39,358 nucleotides of DNA from NCBI GenBank assembly GCA_002343445.1, contig DDSP01000070.1:57008-96365 (forward strand), given 5' to 3'. Origin of the DNA: Chthonomonas sp. UBA2387. GTDB taxonomy: Bacteria > Armatimonadota > Fimbriimonadia > Fimbriimonadales > Fimbriimonadaceae. Within the stretch, counting starts at the first letter, position 1; each line of letters begins with the position of its first letter. Both the position numbers and the translations under genes were made by a program. Shown here piece after piece: positions 1 to 8,076 of this stretch. The notes under the pieces were generated by a model. That model saw nothing but the letters and a program-made list of their open reading frames with translations. It did not search any database and was not told the DNA's origin.

Positions 1-24
1 CTCTACCAACTGAGCTAACGGCCC
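1..24 (-). tRNA. tRNA, 5' portion only (cut by window edge)
   Basis: Read on the minus strand, the first 24 bases give GGGCCGT, then TA, then a D-arm GCTCAGTTGGTAGAG. This is the standard start of an elongator tRNA: a 7-nt acceptor strand followed by a D stem-loop. The anticodon, T-arm and 3' acceptor strand lie outside the window, so the isotype cannot be read. The start resembles bacterial tRNA-Lys, but Thr, Val and Ile tRNAs can look similar. It is transcribed away from kdsB. Confidence 0.85.
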
Positions 25-133
25 GCGAAGCGAGAGGATACCACGCTGGCCGCCAATGGATGCAAGGGCGTCGGCGAGTCGGCGGGACCAAGGACTGGCC
101 CAGCGAAGAGCGGAATCTCAACGCCGATCAGCA

Positions 134-161
134 TCGAATCGGGCGCCGACGCCCGTATAAT
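134..161 (+). promoter_or_regulatory. Putative promoter of the kdsB-rel-dtd unit
   Basis: A perfect TATAAT lies at 156-161, preceded by CG. A TCGAAT that could act as a weak -35 box lies at 134-139, with a 16-nt spacer. Transcription would start near 168, leaving only about 7 nt before the kdsB ATG at 175 and no Shine-Dalgarno sequence. The mRNA is therefore probably leaderless or nearly so. Confidence 0.6.
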
Positions 162-174
162 CAGGCTTCCGCGC

Positions 175-900
175 ATGAAACTGGCCATCGTCATCCCCGC
201 CCGCATGGGCAGCCAACGCTTCCCCGGCAAGCCCCTGGTGGATTTGTGCGGCAAGCCGATGATCCAGTGGGTCTATGAGCGGGCGGTCGCCAGCGCCGTC
301 GCCAACGACGTCGTGGTCGCCACTCCCGACGACGACATTCTCGACGCATGCGAGAGCCGCGGAATCCCAGCGATCCGCACCCGCGCCGACCATCCATCCG
401 GCACAGATCGCATCGCCGAGACCATCGCCCACCTCGACTGCGACGCGGTCATCAACGTCCAAGGCGACGAACCGCTGATCCGACCCGAAACGATCCGCGC
501 ATGTGCGGAGCCCTTCGCCAACCACCCTGAGGCCGCAATGACCAGCGTCTACTCCTGGTGCACCGAAGAGGAAGTCGACAACCCAGCCGTCGTCAAAGTC
601 GTGACCGACCAACAGAATCGAGCGCTCTACTTCAGCAGATATTCTATTCCCTTTCCGCGCCAAGCACGAACCCAACCGCCCAAGAAGCATATCGGCATCT
701 ATGGGTACCGCAGCCAGGTACTCAGGGAGTACGCCACTTGGCCCCCCTCCCACTTGGAGGTCACCGAAGGGCTGGAGCAGTTGCGCTTCCTCGAACATGG
801 TATCGCAATCTACATGGCGGAAGGTCAAGGCTCTGAAATGGCCGTTGACACGCCGGAGCAGGCCATGGTCGTACGCCGCATTCTGGGAGGCACTGATTGA
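175..900 (+). CDS. kdsB: 3-deoxy-manno-octulosonate cytidylyltransferase (CMP-KDO synthetase)
   Basis: KdsB activates KDO with CTP to give CMP-KDO, the donor for the inner core of lipopolysaccharide; it acts in the cytoplasm. The 241-residue protein has the family length. It opens with the nucleotide-binding segment IPARMGSQRFPGKPL, followed by the HPSGTDRIAE region and the metal/substrate motif INVQGDEPLI. The C-terminal half carries the expected YGYR and LEVTEGLEQLRFLEHG segments. The ATG at 175 sits 13 nt after a TATAAT box, which supports this start without a Shine-Dalgarno. Its stop overlaps the TTG start of rel by 4 bp (TTGA), so the two are probably translationally coupled. Its presence implies a diderm envelope. 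Confidence 0.96.
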   Translation: MKLAIVIPARMGSQRFPGKPLVDLCGKPMIQWVYERAVASAVANDVVVATPDDDILDACESRGIPAIRTRADHPSGTDRIAETIAHLDCDAVINVQGDEPLIRPETIRACAEPFANHPEAAMTSVYSWCTEEEVDNPAVVKVVTDQQNRALYFSRYSIPFPRQARTQPPKKHIGIYGYRSQVLREYATWPPSHLEVTEGLEQLRFLEHGIAIYMAEGQGSEMAVDTPEQAMVVRRILGGTD

Positions 901-3137
901 TCGACCTATCGAAGGCGATCACCATCGCCGACGACTGGGAAGAGCCGGAGGGTCTACACGAGCTGACCAATCGTCTCCTTGAGCATCACCCGGATGCCGA
1001 CCTGGCCAAAACACGATTGGCGTACTATTACGCCGAAAGAGCTCACGAAAACCAAAAGCGCGACGACGGGTCTCCCTACATCAACCATCCCTTAGCCGTT
1101 GCCACCATCGTTGCTGAAATGATGATGGACGACCAGACCGTTATCGCCGCGCTCATCCATGACACGGTGGAAGACAACGAGCAAGTTTCAATCGAAGCGA
1201 TCGAGAAGATGTTCGGCCCGGAAGTCCGGCATCTAGTCGAAGGAGTCACCAAACTCAGTTGGAAGCTTGTCGGAGAGTTCGGACCGCAGTCGCGGAAGGC
1301 GCAGGAAACGTTCAAGGCTGCCGAATCCCTCCGCAAGATGCTGCTCGCGATGGCCAAGGACTTCCGCGTCATGGTCATCAAATTGGCGGATCGTTTGCAC
1401 AACATGCTGACGCTGGACAACCTGCCACCACACAAGCGCACCCGCATTGCCAGCGAAACCCTCGACGTGTATGCTCCTCTTGCTGCCAGACTGGGCATTT
1501 GGCAGATCAAATGGCAATTGGAGGACCTGGCGTTTAAACACCTTCACCCAGACGAGTTTAGATCGATGACCGAGTTGGTCGCCAAATCGCGTGCGCAGCG
1601 TGAAGTCGACATCAATCGAGCCATCGACACGTTGAGGGTCAAGCTTGCCGAAAACGGCATCTCGGACGTCGAGATTCAGGGTCGGCCCAAGCACCTTTAC
1701 AGCATCTTCAACAAGATGGTGCAGCAAGGTTTGGATTTCGACCAAATCTACGACCTGCTTGGCTTGCGTATCATTGTCAACACCGTCCCAGAGTGTTACC
1801 TCGTTCTTGGCATCGTCCATACGCTTTGGGTTCCCATGGGGAACATGTTCTATGATTACATCGCAAAGCCCAAATCCAACGGTTACCAATCTTTGCATAC
1901 CAAGGTGATGGGTGGGCATGGCGACCCCATGGAAGTCCAAATCAGGACGCGCCGTATGCATGAAATCGCCGAGTTCGGTGTTGCTGCCCACTGGACTTAC
2001 AAGGAGGGAAAGGCGAAAGAGGATGAAACAAGCAAACTTGCGAACCTAAGGCAGCAGTTGTTGGACTGGTCGAGCGATGCCCGCATGTCGAGCGACTTCC
2101 TGCGTTCTCTCTCGACAGACTTGTTCTCGGAGCAGGTCTTTGTGTTTACCCCAAAGGGGGACGTGATCGACCTTCCGAAGGGTGCGACACCCGTTGACTT
2201 TGCCTTCAGGGTTCATACGCAAGTCGGAATGACGCTGGTTGGCTCGCGAATCAACGGTCACATCGCTCCGCTCAACTCAACCCTCAAGAACGGGGACGTC
2301 TGCGAACTCATCACCCGAAACAATGCAACGCCGAGTCTCGATTGGCTCTCGTTCGTCAAGACTTCCAACGCCAAGTCACGCATTCGCGCCTATGCTCGAC
2401 GAGTAAAGCGCGATGAACACGCCCACCTTGGCAGGCAATCCGTCGAGCGCGAGTTGAAGAGCATGGGTGTTGAGCCGCGCGACTTCATGGGAGAGGATCG
2501 TATTCGCGACATCGCCCAGCATTACGATGGGTGCCAGGACGCGGAGGATGTCCTATCGAAGGTCGGCGCAGGACTTGTCACGGCGACGAGCGTGGCCCAT
2601 CGGTTGCGCGGCAACGTTCAAGAAGCCCCTGCTCCGCAAACCCACCGCATCGAAGCGAAGAACTCCCCGGAGGGCAAGACGTTGCTGGTCTCCTCGGGAT
2701 TTGGCAACTTGATGGTGCGCCGATCGAGGTGTTGCGAACCGATTCCCGGAGACGAAGTGGTCGGCTACGTGACAAGGGGACGCGGGGTGATGTTGCATCG
2801 GTCGGCTTGCCCCAACGCGATTCACCTGCGCGAGACCGAACCCGAGCGCTTGATTCACTTTGAATGGCCGTCCGATGGTTCTCAATACCCGGTGAATCTG
2901 AAAATCGTTGCACAAGATCGGCACGCCTTGCTTCTCGATGTGAGCACTATTTTCGCGGAAGTCGGCGCGAATGTCGGCAATACGCGTATCCGCACGCTAC
3001 CCAACCACACTGCGGAGATTCTCGTCGAACTGAAGCTTGAAGACGCCTCGAAGCTGAGTCAAGTGATGACCCGAATCGGGCACTACTCCGACATTATCAG
3101 CGTGCTGCGCCTGTTTGGCCGAGGAGCAGGCGCTTGA
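897..3137 (+). CDS. rel: Bifunctional (p)ppGpp synthetase/hydrolase (Rel/SpoT type)
   Basis: Makes and degrades the stringent-response alarmone (p)ppGpp. The 746-residue protein has the full long-RSH layout. The HD hydrolase domain (about residues 45-200) has the intact catalytic HDTVED and DRLHN motifs. The synthetase domain (about 240-375) contains RPKHLYSIF, YDLLGLRI, GYQSLHT and EVQIRT. A TGS domain lies at about 412-473, a Cys-rich segment (RSRCCEPIPGD) near 608, and a C-terminal ACT domain at about 663-745. Both active sites look intact, so it should be bifunctional and may be the only long RSH. Translation starts at TTG 897, overlapping the kdsB stop by 4 bp; its own stop overlaps the TTG start of dtd in the same way. 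No other promoter is obvious, so it is probably transcribed from the kdsB promoter. Confidence 0.96.
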   Translation: MIDLSKAITIADDWEEPEGLHELTNRLLEHHPDADLAKTRLAYYYAERAHENQKRDDGSPYINHPLAVATIVAEMMMDDQTVIAALIHDTVEDNEQVSIEAIEKMFGPEVRHLVEGVTKLSWKLVGEFGPQSRKAQETFKAAESLRKMLLAMAKDFRVMVIKLADRLHNMLTLDNLPPHKRTRIASETLDVYAPLAARLGIWQIKWQLEDLAFKHLHPDEFRSMTELVAKSRAQREVDINRAIDTLRVKLAENGISDVEIQGRPKHLYSIFNKMVQQGLDFDQIYDLLGLRIIVNTVPECYLVLGIVHTLWVPMGNMFYDYIAKPKSNGYQSLHTKVMGGHGDPMEVQIRTRRMHEIAEFGVAAHWTYKEGKAKEDETSKLANLRQQLLDWSSDARMSSDFLRSLSTDLFSEQVFVFTPKGDVIDLPKGATPVDFAFRVHTQVGMTLVGSRINGHIAPLNSTLKNGDVCELITRNNATPSLDWLSFVKTSNAKSRIRAYARRVKRDEHAHLGRQSVERELKSMGVEPRDFMGEDRIRDIAQHYDGCQDAEDVLSKVGAGLVTATSVAHRLRGNVQEAPAPQTHRIEAKNSPEGKTLLVSSGFGNLMVRRSRCCEPIPGDEVVGYVTRGRGVMLHRSACPNAIHLRETEPERLIHFEWPSDGSQYPVNLKIVAQDRHALLLDVSTIFAEVGANVGNTRIRTLPNHTAEILVELKLEDASKLSQVMTRIGHYSDIISVLRLFGRGAGA

Positions 3138-3586
3138 GAGCGGTGGTTCAGCGGGTCCAACATGCCCAGGTGGTCGTCGAGGGTCGTGTCGTTGGCGCAT
3201 GCGGGCACGGTCTTTGCTTGTTGGTGGCTGCCCACCGAGAGGATACGGAGGCAAGCGCCGATAAACTCGCGAACAAAGCCCTGAACCTGCGCATCTTCGG
3301 GGATGCCGACGGAAAGATGAACCTCTCGATCGTGGACCTTGCTGCGTCGGGAGCAGCGGTGGGCGTTCTTGCCGTTTCGAATTTCACGGTCTATGGCGAT
3401 GCAGCGAAGCAACGGCGTCCCAGCTTTGTCCAAGCAGCACCGTTCGAAGAAGGGCAACGATTGTTCGAATGCTTCGTGTCAAGCCTCCGCGCCACAGGTA
3501 TCCCGGTTGAGACCGGTTTGTTTGGTGCCCACATGGAGGTCAATCTTGTCAACGATGGTCCGGTGACCTTGATCCTTGATACTTGA
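3134..3586 (+). CDS. dtd: D-aminoacyl-tRNA deacylase
   Basis: Hydrolyses D-amino acids, classically D-Tyr, from mischarged tRNA, so it proofreads chirality in translation; it works as a cytoplasmic dimer. The 150 residues match family length. The MRAVVQRV start and the cross-subunit Gly-cisPro motif (VNDGPVT near the C-terminus) are present. The second signature, normally SQFTLYGD, reads SNFTVYGD here, a Gln-to-Asn change at a conserved position. The start is TTG 3134, overlapping the rel stop by 4 bp, and the sequence from there matches the family N-terminus without extension. A dehalogenase-like flavoprotein gene follows only 3 nt after the stop, so the two are very probably co-expressed. 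Confidence 0.95.
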   Translation: MRAVVQRVQHAQVVVEGRVVGACGHGLCLLVAAHREDTEASADKLANKALNLRIFGDADGKMNLSIVDLAASGAAVGVLAVSNFTVYGDAAKQRRPSFVQAAPFEEGQRLFECFVSSLRATGIPVETGLFGAHMEVNLVNDGPVTLILDT

Positions 3587-3589
3587 GCC

Positions 3590-4237
3590 ATGCTTTACAG
3601 TCCGCCCCGCGTCCCCATTGAGTCGAGCATCGAGCGGCTGACACAGGACTATGCCATCGCCGATGCTCGCCGAACCGTACGGCAGTTCTCCACCGATCCA
3701 ATCCCCCAGAGAGCAATCGAGCTGGCGCTGATGACCTCAGGGACGGCTCCAAGCGGCGCCCACCGACAGCCGTGGTACTTCGTCGCCATCTCCGACCATG
3801 ATCTCAAGAAAAGAATCCGCAATGAAGCCGAAATCGAGGAGAGGGACTTCTACGAGCGGCGTGCGCCCAAGGAGTGGCTGGATGCCCTCGCCCCACTTGG
3901 CACCGACTTCGTCAAGGCTCACTTGACAGACGCGCCCTGGCTGATCGTTGTGTTCCGCCGCGACAGCGAGCCAGGTCCCGACGGGACGCGCCTCAAGAAC
4001 TACTACATGACCGAATCGGTCGGCATCGCGTGCGGATTCCTGATTCAGGCTCTGCACCGAGCCGGGTTCGCTTGCTTGACCCACACGCCGGCACCAATGA
4101 CTTTCTTGCGCGAGATTTGTGGTCGGCCACCGTCAGAGAAGCCATTCCTGATTCTGGCTGTCGGTTATCCCGTCGAGGGATGTACGGTGCCCGATCTGCA
4201 CCGCAAACCCCTCGACGAGATCGCCGAGTTCCGTTAG
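3590..4237 (+). CDS. Iodotyrosine deiodinase-like nitroreductase-fold flavoprotein (putative halotyrosine dehalogenase)
   Basis: FMN-dependent nitroreductase-superfamily protein of 215 residues that most resembles iodotyrosine deiodinase (IYD). Visible landmarks are the FMN-phosphate segment RRTVRQF (27-33), TSGTAPSGAH (49-58), the substrate lid (about 80-112), SVGIACGFLIQAL in the core, LTHTPAPM, and the end VGYPVEGCTVPDLHRKPLDEI. The lid carries Glu84, Tyr88 and Lys109, with the same 4- and 21-residue spacing as the Glu-Tyr-Lys triad that grips the amino-acid zwitterion in animal IYD. That argues for reductive removal of halogen from halotyrosines rather than general nitro-reduction, but this is inferred from sequence. 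The gene starts at ATG 3590, 3 nt after dtd. Its TAG overlaps the TAA of the convergent dockerin gene. The alternative is a generic flavin reductase. Confidence 0.8.
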   Translation: MLYSPPRVPIESSIERLTQDYAIADARRTVRQFSTDPIPQRAIELALMTSGTAPSGAHRQPWYFVAISDHDLKKRIRNEAEIEERDFYERRAPKEWLDALAPLGTDFVKAHLTDAPWLIVVFRRDSEPGPDGTRLKNYYMTESVGIACGFLIQALHRAGFACLTHTPAPMTFLREICGRPPSEKPFLILAVGYPVEGCTVPDLHRKPLDEIAEFR

Positions 4238-7200
4238 TCGCCTTGCGCTCCGAAGTTGGCTCGCAAGATGAGGAAGTCAGGGATTCCAACCCGACCGTCC
4301 TCGTTGAGGTCGGCCATCGCGTTGTAACCCGCCGACCCACGTGTGGTACCGAAAGCAGCACGCAAGGCCAGAAAGTCGGCGACGTTTACCGAGTTGTCTC
4401 CGTTGACGTCGCCGTTGACCATGTCGAGCACTACGTCGGAGTTTGCCGCTCCACCGATCTGGACCGTGCGACGCAGCCAGTGCCGCACCTTTGTGGAGAC
4501 CCCGAACTCCGCCTGTGCCGGCGCCGAAACGGTGAACCGACCGAACGGGTCGAGCATGACCGTCTCTTCTCGGATGAGGTCTCCCGTAACCGGCTGAAGG
4601 AACCTCAGCAAGACCGGACCGCTGATGTCGGCGAACGGGTCTAGGTCGCTGTAGGCCACGGCTCCCCTGAGCATGCGGGGTCCGACGGCCAGCACGGTCT
4701 GGACTTTGTCCGCCAGCTCGGCTTCGATCGTCACATCCACGGGATCGCCGACCAGCGATGTCTGGACTTCGAACGTTGCGGACCGCTTGCCTCTTCCAAT
4801 CACCACTTGCGAAGGCACGCTGGCAGCCGGATCCGAGGAGTCGAGAAGGACCGTCTGATCATCCAACGCGTCGCCCGATAGGAACACCCTTCCCATCACT
4901 CTTGCGCCGCCGATGACACTGTTGGCGTCGAGCTCAATGCGGTCGACTCTCAGTGCCCGCAGCTGGACCTTTGCGGTCTGTTCGCCGAAGCCGTACGAGG
5001 CGGTGACCGTGTACTCCCGGTCCTCGAGAACGGTTCGGCTCGTGACCGGGAACGTCGCGAATCGCTGTCCCTCTGGAATTGTGATCAGGCTGGGCACCGT
5101 GAGCACATCGTTGTTGGTCGACTCCAGCGAAACGCGCGCGCCTCCGGCTGGAGCGGGGTTCTCCAGATCAATGCGCCCTTCGGCAGTCGCCCCGCCGAGC
5201 ATGTCGAATGGTTGGATTCGCACGCTAAAGGTCGGTGGTAGGAGATCGAAGTCCACCTGCATCAACTCGACTCCGAGCCGCGCTTCGAGCCTCAACCGTT
5301 CGGCAGTCCACACCGGCATGGTCGGAACCGAGAACTGGGCCGAGGTTTGCCCTTCGGGGATCGTCACCGAAGTCGGCAGGGTCATGAGGCTGGTCGGCTC
5401 CCAATCACCGGTCCGGTTCTTGCCGAAAGCACCCAACAGAATGGTCGCTCCTCCGGCGGGAGCCGCTTCGGACAGATCGAGGCGAACCCCGACCTCCCTT
5501 CCGCCCACGGCCGAGGACTCTCCAAGGCCGACAAAGAAGCCGATCAGCATGGCCGGAGCCAGCCGGAGCCGGAAGATGCCGCGACCATAGGTGGCGCAGT
5601 TCAGGTAGCCCGTTCCCGGGACGTACTCCAAGTGCCGCACTTCAACGCCGGGCATTCCGAGGATCTGCGTGGCGTTTTTCCACGTTGCGCCGGCATCGTT
5701 CGTCATCAAGACGCCCACATCGGTGCCAACGTACCAGGTGGTCTGGGGGTATGCCGGGTCGCGCTCAACCGAGTTGGCAGGAATGTCGGGAAGCACACTC
5801 CCGCCAGAGCCGTCTCGGTATTCCCAAGCGGCGTCTGTCGAACCGACCGACGTTCCCGTGAGGGTCACCCTGTACAAGTGACCCCCACCAACACCACCGA
5901 AGGTCACCAGCATCGAGTTGAGGTCGCTTGGGTGAATGTGGATGTCGGTGATGGCACGCTTCGGAGTGATCGGTTTCGTCAGATCCTTGACAGCCCCAGA
6001 TTGCGTGTCGCCCACGAACAGTTTTCCACCCCATGTACCGATGTAGATACGGTTGGTGGAACCCAAGGGAATGTGGAGCGAGCGGATGCACTCGGCCGAC
6101 GTGGGGACCTTCACGACGGTTCCCGTCCATGTGCCCGTTGCATTGTTCCAGCGGTGGACGGCATAGCCACCTGCCACATACAGATGGTCAGGGTTGTTGC
6201 GATCCAACTCCATCGGAGCAATGAACGTGTACGATGCGCCGGGCGCTTTGCCAATGTATCCCGGTCGGACGTCCGGGTCCCAATCGGCCCACGCATTCGA
6301 TGTTCGGTAGATCTGCCCATATTGGTGGGACGAATACTGGACCATGGGATTTGCGGGATTGATCGCGGCATAGCCACCATCGCCGAAGTTGACCGCTCCC
6401 CAGTGGTTCAAATCGCCCCAGGCCCCTTGGGTCGAGGTGGACGCGGTTGAATTGTCCTGCAAGCCGCCGATCATGACGTCGGGATGGGTTGGATGGAAGG
6501 CTGCGTGGTAGAACATGGTGGTCGGCAGTCCGCCTCCGATCATCTCCACCGTGGGGTCGCCCGATGCATTGAGAGTCATCAGAAACGCGCCGCCATCCGA
6601 GCCTACGAACAACTGATTAGGACGATGGGGGTTGCTGACCAACACGTGGAAATCGCAGTGCAACCGAGCGGGCGAACCGTTGTACGTGGCACCCACTGGG
6701 CCCTCGACATGGGTCAAGCCAAGGTCGGTCCACTCCCAATCCGAACTTGCCTCGGGGTTCTTACACAGGAAGAGACCCGACTGTCCCACAACTAGGGCCT
6801 CACTCTCCGATGCTGCGATCCGAACGGACTCGATGCAGAAGTTGTAGTTCATCTGTTTGAACCACTCGTCCTTGAAGTCTCCCGTGATATCGATCCAGGT
6901 GTCACCACCATCGTCGGTCCGCCAGATTCTACGTCCCTCGCTGACGAGGACATAGGCGCGCAAAGGGTCCACCTGAGACGCGGCGACAACGCTCTTCTTC
7001 GCGCCATTGGTGGAACCCAAACTTGTCTTCTTGAAGCTGACGCCGTTGTTCTTCGAGACCCAGACTTCGGCTCCGCCTTGGAACACGCTTCGCGTGGCGT
7101 AGATCAACCGTTGACCACGTCCGTCAGGAATCGAGAAGTCTAGATCGCACCAGTCGCCAGTGGGCAACGCGACGAGCGGCTGGCCATCCTGATGGGGCGC

Positions 7201-8001
7201 TTGCCAGGTGTCGCCGCCATCGGCAGTGCGTCGAACCCGACCGTCCTTGCCCTCTTTGCCCGAGGTGGCGAGAAGGATGTCGGGGTTGTCCGGATGGATG
7301 ACCACATCGCTGACCGGGCCCTCGCCGGCCGCAGCCGGTTGAACCTGCCACCAGAAGCCAGGCGTGTTGGTCGTCCGCATGATGCCGCCGTAATAGACGG
7401 ACTCGCCGACATAGTCCCCCGTGCCGGCCCACAGTCGCGCAGGATTGTTCGGGTGAACAGCGACCGCGCTGCTCATGGCCGAGCCCCACCCATTGTTCAG
7501 CGCGTGCCAGTTCAAGCCCCTGTCGTTGGTTCGGAAGATGCCACCTCGAGCGGTGACGATCATGGTGTTCTCATCGTTGACGTCCCAAACCATCGAGTTC
7601 AGACGACCACTTACTGGTGAGGGTCCTGCCCACAAGCGCAGGGCCGTGTCCATGTTCTTGGGACCCACATATTCCCAGTCGCCAATGGGCAACCTTCGGC
7701 CGCGTCCTGGACCGCGCTCTCGTGCAGGCTCGAGCCGCTCCATGACCCGCGCAGCCTCCTCGTAATGGCTCGCGCTGATCTTGAAGTCGGGGTACAGCTT
7801 GTCGACCATGTACCATTCGTGAGCCTCCTTCCACTCGTTTTCGCGCGACAGCTGCTTGAGCCGCTCCTGGAACGCGAGTTCGGGACGCACGAGTTCCGAG
7901 GGTTGCGACCCGCGTGGTCCGCCAAGAGTGGCCACGACGGTAGCGACCACCAACGACGCGACGCCAAAACCAATGAAGAGCTTTCGCTTCATGGTGCGCA
8001 T
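4234..8001 (-). CDS. Secreted Asp-box beta-propeller protein with C-terminal type I dockerin
   Basis: A 1255-residue exported protein. The N-terminus (MRTMKRKLFIGFGVASLVVA) is a signal peptide. Residues about 130-850 form a propeller-like region with Asp-box repeats: TNDRGLNW near 157, TADGGDTW near 255, TDDGGDTW near 362 and TNDAGATW near 765. This resembles the sortilin/xyloglucanase/exosialidase-type propellers. About four Ig-like beta repeats follow (about 860-1190), several with a TIPEGQ turn. The last 60 residues are a dockerin with two calcium loops (DVNGDNSVNVADFL and DLNEDGRVGIPDFL). No catalytic residues for a glycosidase can be assigned, so a binding, adhesion or surface role is as likely as an enzyme. 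The start could be ATG 8001 or ATG 7992. It stands alone between convergent and co-directional neighbours, and no cohesin gene is in the window. Confidence 0.85.
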   Translation of the reverse strand: MRTMKRKLFIGFGVASLVVATVVATLGGPRGSQPSELVRPELAFQERLKQLSRENEWKEAHEWYMVDKLYPDFKISASHYEEAARVMERLEPARERGPGRGRRLPIGDWEYVGPKNMDTALRLWAGPSPVSGRLNSMVWDVNDENTMIVTARGGIFRTNDRGLNWHALNNGWGSAMSSAVAVHPNNPARLWAGTGDYVGESVYYGGIMRTTNTPGFWWQVQPAAAGEGPVSDVVIHPDNPDILLATSGKEGKDGRVRRTADGGDTWQAPHQDGQPLVALPTGDWCDLDFSIPDGRGQRLIYATRSVFQGGAEVWVSKNNGVSFKKTSLGSTNGAKKSVVAASQVDPLRAYVLVSEGRRIWRTDDGGDTWIDITGDFKDEWFKQMNYNFCIESVRIAASESEALVVGQSGLFLCKNPEASSDWEWTDLGLTHVEGPVGATYNGSPARLHCDFHVLVSNPHRPNQLFVGSDGGAFLMTLNASGDPTVEMIGGGLPTTMFYHAAFHPTHPDVMIGGLQDNSTASTSTQGAWGDLNHWGAVNFGDGGYAAINPANPMVQYSSHQYGQIYRTSNAWADWDPDVRPGYIGKAPGASYTFIAPMELDRNNPDHLYVAGGYAVHRWNNATGTWTGTVVKVPTSAECIRSLHIPLGSTNRIYIGTWGGKLFVGDTQSGAVKDLTKPITPKRAITDIHIHPSDLNSMLVTFGGVGGGHLYRVTLTGTSVGSTDAAWEYRDGSGGSVLPDIPANSVERDPAYPQTTWYVGTDVGVLMTNDAGATWKNATQILGMPGVEVRHLEYVPGTGYLNCATYGRGIFRLRLAPAMLIGFFVGLGESSAVGGREVGVRLDLSEAAPAGGATILLGAFGKNRTGDWEPTSLMTLPTSVTIPEGQTSAQFSVPTMPVWTAERLRLEARLGVELMQVDFDLLPPTFSVRIQPFDMLGGATAEGRIDLENPAPAGGARVSLESTNNDVLTVPSLITIPEGQRFATFPVTSRTVLEDREYTVTASYGFGEQTAKVQLRALRVDRIELDANSVIGGARVMGRVFLSGDALDDQTVLLDSSDPAASVPSQVVIGRGKRSATFEVQTSLVGDPVDVTIEAELADKVQTVLAVGPRMLRGAVAYSDLDPFADISGPVLLRFLQPVTGDLIREETVMLDPFGRFTVSAPAQAEFGVSTKVRHWLRRTVQIGGAANSDVVLDMVNGDVNGDNSVNVADFLALRAAFGTTRGSAGYNAMADLNEDGRVGIPDFLILRANFGAQGD

Positions 8002-8076
8002 TGTGGGGGCCGAACCCGGGGCGGCGTCTACGTCCGAGACGCTCCGGGGTCAGTTGTAACCCATTTGTAACGCCCA

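Noticed and set aside
8054..8071. Two TTGTAAC direct repeats 11 bp apart between the dockerin gene and yifB
   Set aside because: Suggestive of an operator, but the repeats are short, occur once, and lie about 55 nt from the nearest start. There is not enough support to call a site.
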